This document shows positions 1-8,962 of a DNA stretch of 64,000 bases, one piece after another; position 1 is the stretch's first letter, and every line of letters starts with the position of its first letter. The translations under genes were made by a program, and so were the position numbers. The notes beneath the pieces were generated by a model. That model saw only the letters and a list, made by a program, of their open reading frames with translations, was not told where the DNA came from and did not search any database. Source of the stretch: Crambe crambe (Eukaryota; Porifera; Demospongiae; Poecilosclerida; Crambeidae); assembly GCA_963924555.1 (NCBI GenBank), contig OZ004583.1, positions 558,001-622,000 of the forward strand. Direction: 5' to 3'.

Positions 1-1068
1 TGCATTATCTCTCAGGAAATACTCTAAATCTACCTTTGCCGAATATTAATTAACATGCTGGATCCTCTTACACTGAAGGGAAAACATTACATGTTAGGGC
101 AACGTAACCTTGACAACTTCGATGTCATGTGAATATACTTAACACAGTCCTGATATAGCATACACCAATTATCATCCAGTGAGTCCTCTTCCCTTAAGGA
201 GTAATGTCATCAACAAGTGTTAGGATAAGGGCATGGTGAAGTCACATGATCCATATTATAACATGTGGATTAGAACAGTAATCCAATGGGACATGACGGC
301 ATGAAAAACTTTAGTCAGAAAGGGACTCTTTGATGACACCATTAGCATCTGCCTTTTTTTCTTCTTCTTTTTTTTTTTTTTTTTTTGCAAAGGGGATTTT
401 TTTTGTGAGTTTTGAAAGATTCTTATGGAAAGTACAGGTTACGCTCTGGGTATAAAGCTGTGCACTGTCTTTATAAGCTTAGGTACACTATTACTACTAT
501 TCACGCAAAAATAAACGAAAAACTGAGAGAGCATAACTTTGTCCCAACAGTAAGAACAGCCAGTTAGATGGGTATCAGTCATTAATTATAATTATTGGGG
601 GTGCACTCATTCAGAGTTACTCATGTCTGTAGCTTAGTCAACGCATTAGCATCACACCACAAAAGCAATCCACAACCCTTCCACAGAAAATTAGAAAGAA
701 AAAAAGGCTTCAATCACACACACTATACATACAACTACCATAACCCTAACCATAGGCTGCCTTAAAGAGAAACCGTCATCCATTTACAAGTCTACCATGC
801 ACTCCATTCTTTATGCACACACAAGCCATTTCAGTGCCGAGTATGGAACACACTACATCTTGCCATCAAAAGCATGCATTTACAAACACTAAACAGCAGC
901 TGCACTGATTGTGCATCATCAAAGGAGTTTTGAAATAGTAAAAGAGACCTGTCACCATTGGTGGGGTGATATGTCAGTGGCGATCAATACATGCTGATCA
1001 TTATGTAAAACTTGTCACTTATTGAATCACGAGATGGTCAGCAATGATTAAAGTCACATCACTCTGAA
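1..1068. other. No gene recognised
   Basis: AT-rich DNA with a poly(T) run near 350-386. It probably includes FAM72 intron or 3' flank. Translation of both strands gave nothing I could tie to a family. Missing FAM72 3' exons could be hidden here, but I did not find them. Confidence 0.4.
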
Positions 1069-1530
1069 GTAGGCTTAGGTAGATTATGCCAGCATAATTT
1101 TGGGAATAATTGGGACTTCTTGGAATCAAGCATAATGCCAGAATAATGGGGCATATTTTGAGCATAATGAGAATAATTGGAGCTTCTGCAAGCCTAGCTG
1201 AAAACAAAGACTTCTGTCACTCTCTACTGCTTGAGGTGGTTTCTTACTACACTGTGACAGTGTCAGCTATATCAATACCTAAGACCTGAATATTATGGAC
1301 AACTACATGCAGCTGTTAGTTTATGGCAATGGCTAAGCTACTTCTAGCTCTGCTACTGCTACTGGTGGACTGGGGAAGCATAATCATTAGCTTATTTAAG
1401 AATAATAGTGGGAATAATTGGTGCATTTAAGGGAATAATTGGTGCATTTGAGGGAATAATAGGTAGCATTTTGGAGCATTGTGGAATAGAATAACTGGAG
1501 AAATCTTGAGCATAATCTACCTAAGCCTAC
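1069..1530. mobile_element. MITE with 21-bp perfect TIRs and 6-bp TSD
   Basis: A 462-bp element has perfect 21-bp terminal inverted repeats at 1069-1089 (starting GTAGGCTTAGGTAG) and 1510-1530. TCTGAA flanks it as a direct repeat at 1063-1068 and 1531-1536. The interior is AT-rich and rich in short motifs such as GGGAATAATTGG; no transposase is coded. It sits inside or downstream of the FAM72 gene. Its subterminal sequence resembles that of the hAT-like element at 46220-46541. Confidence 0.8.
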
Positions 1531-1653
1531 TCTGAAGTCATGTAAGCTTGTCTATTATTATATTCTACACACAGACCCATTCCAACCACCACTAAGATCC
1601 ATTGTTTGTGTCCCACTAATCTGTTAATTGTCAACATAATTTAGTAGACTTAC

Positions 1654-2244
1654 CACACACTGCAAGCAACATCTTTGATCCTACAGCTGCAGTTGCTGGT
1701 TTCGTAGTCATTGCCAATCAATTGAACACACCTATAGATAAAATTGATGAAAATGTTATCTTCAGAGATATAAAAGGTGTTCCACAGACTTGTGAGGGCA
1801 GGTAAATTCAATTTAGTAATTGTGGGAAGATTTAGTGGGAATCATAGAACACATGCTTATCTAAACACCAGCCACAGCTGTTTATAGTCATTCAAATTTG
1901 AAAATTTAAATCCTAACCACCACAAATGCATACTTAATTAGCTTGCTAAGCTACTCAGTTGAGAGCAACTTTATTCAATCTCCTCAGCCTACTTACTAAC
2001 TACACACATTATTTTATGAGTAAACAAAACGTGAACTCAAAGAGTGTTAAAAGCTGGCTCAGTTTAGCAGTAAAGCTCACCCTGGTGGTGGTAGATCTGT
2101 CGAGTAGAGTTGAATGTTTCTGTCTGCGAGCAGTATGGCTCGCATCCCCCTAGCACAAATGAGCGCATCACACACACTGCACTGGAGCTCGTAAACTGAC
2201 TTGGACTGAAAAGAAGGGTGAAGGTTACAGTTGGGATGGGTCAT
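1654..2244 (-). CDS. FAM72: FAM72 family protein (5' two exons; 3' end not found)
   Basis: Two minus-strand exons fit FAM72. Exon 1 (2244-2081) begins MTHPNCNLHPSF and carries ARGMRAILLAD and LYSTDLPPPG. Exon 2 (1731-1654) carries NCSCRIKDVACSVC. These match the conserved FAM72 run of RGMKAVLLAD, STDIPP and CKCKLKDIACLKCG. Phases agree: exon 1 ends with two bases (GG|GTGAGC) and exon 2 supplies one. Cysteine pairs in both exons suggest metal binding. The exon coding GNVVGYHV should follow the donor at 1653, but I could not find it between 1 and 1647, so it may lie beyond the window or be missed. Vertebrate FAM72 is a small, proliferation-linked protein that interacts with uracil-DNA glycosylase; that role is family knowledge, not visible here. 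It lies 238 bp downstream of the IMMP2L stop on the same strand. Confidence 0.82.
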
Positions 2245-2482
2245 GACGGCTTCTCCGCGAAACTCTCAGTCGATCGAACACTTTCTCCCCTTTGCGCGTG
2301 TGTAGGGTAAACACAGCTAAAAATGGTGGCCGTCTCGACTGCCCAAAAGAGTATCCGAGTGATTATTTATAGTGTAGACCTATATTCACTCGTGGAGACG
2401 GTTGCTAGCGTTAATGTGTCGAAAAGGAATTCATGGCACGGACTATGATTGGTCAATCAGCGATCACATGACAAACATTCGG

Positions 2483-3259
2483 TTATGGCGCGCGCGTTTT
2501 CAATCTTCTGGAGTTTTGATCCGTTGTGAGTTTTCTATGCAATTTCTTCCATCTTTGTGGAGGCCATAAGATGTGAGAGATCAATCCTAGCACAAGACCT
2601 TCTGATACCTATTCAAAAAAATTAATAGTTTTAAGTTGTAATAATAATAAAATAATTACAGGGCCAAAGAAATTGCTATCTTCACTGCTTCTCTGGTTAT
2701 CTCCTTCTACCCAGTAGTGGCATGGAGGGACAGTCACTATGTCATTGTGATAACTTAGAGTCCTGCAGAGGTGATATTATTTAATATGGGTCCTATTTAT
2801 CTGAAATAGTGTAGTACTTTATTTTTTCTCCAGGGGTAGCAACAATCCTCTTAATCATGAAATCTCCTCCTATTTCCACAGGGGACCTGCAAAAAAAGCT
2901 GAACAGGTAGATTTAAAGTTTTTCTTTCGAGTCCCCACTCACTCTAGTGCTACTACATCTCCAGGTTTTAAGTTGTGACGTCTTGTTCTTCTGTCCCAAC
3001 AATCGATCCAAACAACATCGTAATCCCACCATGCTCTTTTCTTTCTCCTGCCACTGCTAATTGGGTTGAAGTTTGGCTGACATGTGTATTGGGAGTTGTA
3101 TTAAAAAGACTATTTTTGCAAGAAGATATTTTCCATTACCCTCATGGATCTCCCAGTGACTACAGCTGGTTGTCCAATCTCATCTATGGCTGTGATGACC
3201 ACTGGAAATGTAACTACTAAAGTCCAAATAAAGTATTTCACGGAAACAAGATTTTTCAT
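2483..3259 (-). CDS. IMMP2L: Mitochondrial inner membrane protease subunit 2
   Basis: A five-exon model of 183 aa: 3259-3140, 3076-2943, 2886-2818, 2762-2660, 2608-2483, all in compatible phases. The N-terminus has a membrane segment (about residues 8-24) and then TGRSMR, the signal-peptidase I box with nucleophile Ser38. MIKRIVATPGE supplies the catalytic general-base Lys97. HYWVEGDNQRSSEDSNFFGP matches the conserved box IV/V region, and the tail ILWPPQRWKKL matches the human C-terminus almost word for word. Human IMMP2L is 175 aa. The enzyme cleaves bipartite presequences in the intermembrane space together with IMMP1L. The intron 3 donor GTACTA is weak, but it restores exact length alignment with the human protein. 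The start codon lies 181 bp from divergent PDHB. Confidence 0.92.
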
Positions 3260-3440
3260 TCTGTCTCAGTTGGAAATGGTCATCAACTCAACAAATAAGA
3301 AGGGCGGCGCCGGCTAGCGTATAGCTAGCTCTAGGGGCCGGGGCCGGGGGGGGCCGGGGGCAGGACCGCCGCGCCGCGCGCGCCGGCAGGTTGCCAGGTG
3401 TGCATCAATTAGAGAATATTTATCTGTTTATCCCGGAAAA
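3260..3440. promoter_or_regulatory. Divergent IMMP2L/PDHB promoter with GC-rich core
   Basis: Only 181 bp separate the two start codons. About 3301-3390 is extremely G/C-rich (repeated GGCCGGGG and CGCGCCG blocks), unlike the AT-rich surroundings. No TATA box is evident. Both products are mitochondrial, so co-expression is plausible but inferred. Confidence 0.55.
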
Positions 3441-5371
3441 ATGGCCTCAGAAGGGCTAAGAAGAATCGTGAGACTCTGTGTGAGCAATAAAGGAATATGT
3501 ATGAGATCCCCCATAGTAAGTATTCCCGGCGTAGCTTAGCAAACCACAATTATATCAAATATTTTTGCAGCGAACTCTTAAGACAAATGGGGCTCGTTGG
3601 TTGAGTGTAAGTGCAGTAAACTGGCAACAGGCAGAGTCCTCTGATAATGTAATGACTGTGAGAGATGCCTTGAATATGGCCATGGATGAAGAGATTGCTC
3701 GAGATGAGAAGGTATTTGTCATTGGTGAAGAAGTTGCAGAATACGATGGAGCTTACAAGGTCACCAGGGGCTTATGGAAGAAGTATGGAGACAAACGGCT
3801 GGTGGATACACCTATCACTGAAATGGGCTTAGCTGGACTAGCAGTAGGAGCAGCTATGGTTAGTTTATAGTTGAAAGTTGCATTTATAGCAAGTAGAGTG
3901 AGCTAATATTTCCTTGTATGAAGAAGTACTATACCGAAAACAGTGGTATTCACAACTATAATACCTTATTCTAATAACAGGCTGGCCTGCGTCCAATCTG
4001 TGAGTTTATGACCTTCAATTTCTCCATGCAAGCCATTGACCAGGTCATCAATTCTGCTGCAAAAACTTATTACATGTCTGCAGGAATGGTAAGCCAGAGC
4101 TCACCTCGTTTTGCTCAAGTAGAAATGAATTTCATTTCCTCCCCTTCCTTCTCCTTAGGTTCCAGTCCCCATCACATTTCGTGGACCGAATGGTCCCGCT
4201 GCTGGTGTAGCGGCTCAGCACTCCCAAGATTTCAGCTCCTGGTATGCCCATTGTCCTGGCCTCAAGGCAAGCAGTAGTTGCTAACTGTATGTTTGCCCTT
4301 TCAGGGTACAACTAGACCTAGTGTAGCAAAGTCCATCTAGAGGAAGTCCACACATATACTTCTTCCTTTCAAGTTTGCTTGGTTCCCTTGATACCTTGAT
4401 CAAAATTACTTGCAAATTCCAGATAAAAATAGCTCATAGAGTGGGTGATCAGCTCTCTGCTGGTGTTTTAAAAGTGGAATTTGGTCAAGAATTGAGAAAG
4501 TTAGAGCAGATATACTGAACGATCAAGAATCAAGTGAATCCAACAATCATAATGCACTTTCTATCATGTATATATAGGTTGTGACTCCCTATTCTTGTGA
4601 CGACGCCAAGGGTCTTTTGAAGTCTGCCATCCGTGACGATAACCCTGTTGTAGTGCTCGAAAACGAGATCATGTACAACGAGAAGTTCTCCCTCTCTCCA
4701 GAAGCCATGTCACCTGAATTCACTATTCCCATTGGTAAAGCTAAAATCGAACGAGAGGGAAGTCACGTGACCTTGGTTGGTCACTCAAGGACAGTGGGTG
4801 TGGCTCTTGCGGCAGCTAAGCAGCTTCAAGACGAGTGCGGAGTAAGTGCTGAAGTTGTTAACCTTCGAACCCTACGCCCCATGGACAGAGAAGCGATTGA
4901 GCAATCTGTGATGAAGACTCATTTTCTGGTAACTGTGGAAGGGAGCTGGCCTCAGTTTGGAGTGGGGGCTGAGATATCTGCCAGTATTACTGAGAGTAAG
5001 TCATTAAATTATTTTGAGATGCTCTCGTGAAGCCCAAATGTATTATAGCATGAGGCAGTAGAGTTCAGTTCCTAGTTAATCTGAAGCATTAGTCAAGCTC
5101 CCAGTTATGAGCTAGTCGAGCTTGCTTTGGTTCACTTATCGGATTCCATTCAGGCACACACCCCACATAATTTGCATATGTAGCAGCATCAGTTACTTAC
5201 TGCAATGTGATGTATTACTGTAAAGGCCATGTCTTTGACTACTTGGATGGTCCAATCCTGCGAGTGACCAGTGCCGATGTTCCCACCCCTTACTGTCACA
5301 GTCTTGAGCAGCTCTCCATACCCCACTCCTTCAACGTGGTCAATACTGTCAAGAGGCTACTCAATGTTTAA
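3441..5371 (+). CDS. PDHB: Pyruvate dehydrogenase E1 component subunit beta
   Basis: Six exons (3441-3515, 3571-3858, 3981-4088, 4159-4266, 4578-4995, 5226-5371) give about 380 aa; human PDHB is 359. The first ~40 residues are a basic mitochondrial presequence. Exon 2 has [18 protein letters not shown] and [17 protein letters not shown]; later exons have [46 protein letters not shown], and [15 protein letters not shown]. The last exon ends VKRLLNV. E1-beta pairs with E1-alpha to form the thiamine-diphosphate site of the matrix pyruvate dehydrogenase complex, which turns pyruvate into acetyl-CoA. Joining HCPGLK to [12 protein letters not shown] needs a GC-AG intron (donor GCAAGC at 4267). No in-frame GT donor lies nearby. 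Confidence 0.97.
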
Positions 5372-5628
5372 CAAGAAATTAGTTTAACATGTAGAGATAA
5401 TTATTAAGATTGTTCGTTTCTACTTATTTATTCTGATAGCAAAATTACTAACTGTATTTTTTTTTATCCTGAAATAAGTTACCTGTAAAAAAATATTGAA
5501 GTTCCTAGAATAATGTCAAGTGTTAATATTGATCTATGAATCTTATTAAAATTCCTTCATGTCATGTGAGGTGTGGGGTTTACCACTTGGGATTTATCTG
5601 CACACATGCACAGCAAGTGACAGTAGTT

Positions 5629-6264
5629 TCAGTGAAAGTAATGATTTACAATAAGGTAGGTCATTATGCCTATAATGACATAGGGGACACAGACAGGGTG
5701 ATACAAATTTAAGAAAAGTAACAAAAGAAGGATCCATTCAAAATCTACCCAGCTGGGGAATCCACGGGACAGAGAAACATGTGTGCCATCTAGTTCGATC
5801 CTCACTGTGCCAGTATTTCTTGTGTCTCCATTCCCATCAGTCTTCTCCACTGTTTTTGTTGGTAAGTTTGTTGGTAAGTTCTGGGTAGTGTGAGTCGGCC
5901 CGCAGGAGAAGGGTGTGACTGGTGTTGATGGGATAGGCTGAGGGGTGTGTTGTTCAGGGGGAGGAACAGACGATACTAAAATTATGGGAAGACTATGTGA
6001 TCTAATTCTTTTAGCTTCACCGTCACAGACAGTCTCTGCTTCTTTAGGAACTGATTGTGATTGCTGCTCTAATTCTGTGATGGTGTTGGTATCTTCCTCC
6101 TCCTGATGTTCTACCTCTACCACCGTCACCACACCAGGCTGGGTTTCTGTCTCTGTTGTGCTTTCAAGGCAAGCTGATGAAGAAAGGGGGAGCTGATCTG
6201 GGCTGGGGGGTGGGGAGATTTTCTCTGGCATTGAGGGAATTGGGGAACTGCTTCTCTTTTGTGG

Positions 6265-6328
<64 letters not shown>

Positions 6329-6390
6329 TGCTGCGAACTCTTTTTTCTTCCCCTTGACAGAGCCTCGAAACAATTCAAGCAGTTACCCAT
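5629..6390 (-). CDS. PolyQ protein with MGNC N-terminus and hydrophobic tail
   Basis: An open single-exon frame of 253 aa; I do not recognise the family. The N-terminus MGNCLNCF is a strong N-myristoylation signal with cysteines that could be palmitoylated. About 23 glutamines follow (residues ~19-42), encoded by mixed CAA/CAG triplets, with an inverted-repeat-like CAA/CAG split. The middle is Pro/Ser/Thr/Glu-rich and looks disordered. The C-terminus has two short hydrophobic stretches (~residues 219-229 and 236-248) that could form a hairpin in the membrane. It converges on PDHB, ending 257 bp from the PDHB stop. An alternative is that the tail is read-through and a splice site near residue 205 was missed. 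Homology evidence is lacking, so confidence is moderate. Confidence 0.5.
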
Positions 6391-6752
6391 TATAGCAACT
6401 AGCTAGAGCTTAACTACTAGTAAGTAGTAAGCACAGCTCTAATTTGACAGTCAGCTAAACTAGCTCCCAAGTATCATAATATGACATTGTCTTGTCGTGT
6501 ATCCATTGAAGCTATACATACATGACACAACACATACATCACAATAGCATAACTTCCTTCACTAGACTTGTAACTACCTAATTATTACACAGACTCATCA
6601 AACTTGTGTATTCCTTGACCAGCTCTCATTCCACTCACCACAAGCACATGGGAGGGGCTATCGTGCTTTAATGTTGTACTGCAATTCTTAGTTGTAGTTT
6701 CTTGTATGTGTGTCATGAAGATTCTCTTGATTCAAAAGTTGTCTCAACATTA
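6391..6752. other. Spacer, no gene seen
   Basis: 362 bp between two minus-strand genes. It should hold the promoter of the polyQ gene and the 3' UTR of the glycosyltransferase gene. No repeat or RNA structure was noticed. Confidence 0.5.
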
Positions 6753-8818
6753 TTACTTGTGGACAATGTACACACCTTTGGGTGCATTCTGCCATCGAAG
6801 AAATCGGCTGTTTAGCGGAAATCCTGTGAACACTTCACCGAAGAAGTGTTTATGAAGGGCCAAATTGACTGCAGGCATATTACAGTTCCAGTCGTGGGGA
6901 GTGGAGTCCAGGTACATTAAAATCATGGTCAGGACCGGCAGTATAGTGTGCCTGGACCCACCTAGAGTACCGGCATTGAAAACTGTTTCCATATCCATGA
7001 TTCGACTCAATTCACCGTAATCAGTCGAGTAGTTCCCAAAACAACCTCTCAGCTTCCTCCGGATCCACGACATTGTTCTCATGTTGGGGAAAATGTCTAT
7101 ATCAGTTCCCACATACACCAAACTATCTCCCAATAGAGACATGAGTTCAAAAGGATCTCTTTGAAACACCACATCCGATATGTCAGTCATCAGCACTTTG
7201 GTAATCTCGGGGTGTTCATGCAGGTAACTGAAATACTCGTAGAATCTTGCATCATTTGTGCTTCTTCCATGAAGAGAGTGTACTTCCACAAAGGAGAGCT
7301 TAGGGTAGTGGAGAGTCACTCGGTGCTGGAAACCAGGGTCCAGACCATCATGGAATATCACTGCTATCATATTAAGTTTCTTAAGACTCCAATAGAACTC
7401 TGCCATGTATTGGAAACGATTGGATGACCTTTGTCGAACTCTTTGAGGGTCCTCAGTGCTGGTGAAATATGAAGTAAATATAACCCTATTTCCTGTAGCT
7501 TCTCTTTCTTTTGTGTAAGATGCGGCCCACTTTAATGCTTTTTGTAAGTTAGTATTTCGCTTTTCTTCACTGGAAGTCTTTATTTGTTCTTCAAAGTCTT
7601 TCACTACAGAAGAATCGCTGCCTGTAAGACAGTGTCCCAAATCTACTACTTTACAATCACCACCTGATGACATGGCATCAAATATAACATCAGTGACATC
7701 TCTTATATACCAGCAATAGCCTTCCAACACCTCATGTGAAGTTCCAGATTCCTCGATGAACCTATAGATGTCTAGCGTCATCCCTCCCCATGGTCCAAAC
7801 ACACCACTGAGTTTGATGATGAGCGTTGGAATATTATAGAGGTTGAAGTAAGTTGAGAGTACAGATTCAAATGTTTGCATCCATGCCGATGAAATGACTG
7901 AATCTTTGCTGCTTTTTGTTGAACTCAAATCAGAGTCCATGAGTTCTGATTCATCTTGGCTTAATTTCGAATGCGATACCAGAATAACTCTTGTGCACCT
8001 TCGATATGCACGCAGTTTTTCCAAGATGCTGACAAATTGAACAAGTGCCTTTGACATCACAGTGATGTCCAAATCATCTTTCTCGCTGACCTTCTCTTGT
8101 TGAATGCTCATTTCTGGAGGGACATAAATCACCATGGATGGAGGCTCTTTGTCCACTTGAGTTAAGATATCCTCCACTTGAGTGTCATTCGTGAGGTTAG
8201 CTATCTTGACCTTCACTCCATGGTGAAGCCACAACTGCTCTTGCCTGTACCAAACGAGCTCATCTCCATACAAAAGATCCTCAAAACTGGAAACTGCCAG
8301 AACATTGAAGTTCTCCGATGCAAAATGTGAGACAAGTTGTGCTCCGACGAAGTGGACAGCTCCTATTATAAGAATATTTCTTGAGTTTTGAGGTTGGAAA
8401 TGACATTGAGGTTGTCTCTGTTCTGGTGGCAGTGTGGCAGCACATAAGTAATGTGTTTCTTCCAAAAATTCAGAACTCTGTAGTTGTTCTATATAAAAAT
8501 ATATTGCAGACATTAATTCTGAGGTGATACAGTTTAATGACACCATTCATCTAATTTTTAGCACCTCCATAATTGATTTGATTTCTCCTTCTGCCATGTT
8601 CTAGCTCTTCAGTTTGCTCAATTTCTGCATGAAAAAGGGGGTGCAGCAAACAGACATCACATGGCTAGATAATCTAGCTTGCTAGCTAAGAAAACATTGC
8701 AAACTGAATAACTTTATAGCCACAATAACTCAAGCTTACCTAGACCTATGAAGAGAGTCCCGCAGCAGAGCAGAAATATGAATGAAATTCCCAGCAGTAA
8801 GTAGCTCCCCCGCCTCAT
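6753..8818 (-). CDS. Type II membrane protein: epimerase-like domain fused to glycosyltransferase-like domain
   Basis: The signal-anchor exon (8818-8740) reads MRRGSYLLLGISFIFLLCCG and ends in phase 1. The main exon (8488-6753) begins in the matching phase. The predicted protein is 604 aa. Residues ~64-345 resemble nucleotide-sugar epimerases/dehydratases: the beta-alpha-beta start NILIIGAVHFVGAQL and the GVFGPWGG motif near residue 255. The Gly-rich loop has lost its middle Gly, and the YxxxK pair is missing (WMQTF stands in that position). Residues ~360-604 look like a nucleotide-diphospho-sugar glycosyltransferase: LMTDISDVVFQRDPF as a DxD-type motif, VFNAGTLGG and a closing VYIVHK. A Golgi lumenal role is inferred. 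A phase-compatible 60-bp exon (8624-8565) may be inserted between the two. The start lies 144 bp from divergent ALDH5A1. Confidence 0.82.
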
Positions 8819-8962
8819 TTTCTTGCACGGATTCTCCTCGGATCCACCCTAATACTTCCATTACCCATGGGAGCAAAAAGGGAGGGGCTGGTCTTGAATC
8901 CTGACGACCCTTACCTACTAAAAGTGAAAAACAAAAACGTCCGATAGGACAAAAAAAAGAGC
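8819..8962. promoter_or_regulatory. Divergent glycosyltransferase/ALDH5A1 promoter
   Basis: 144 bp between the two start codons on opposite strands. No TATA box or CpG block is obvious. Shared regulation is inferred only from the arrangement. Confidence 0.5.

Noticed and set aside
2975-3220. 81-aa plus-strand open frame
   Set aside because: It is antisense to IMMP2L exons 1-2, whose minus-strand translation matches the family.
7161-7427. 88-aa plus-strand frame
   Set aside because: Antisense shadow of the glycosyltransferase domain.
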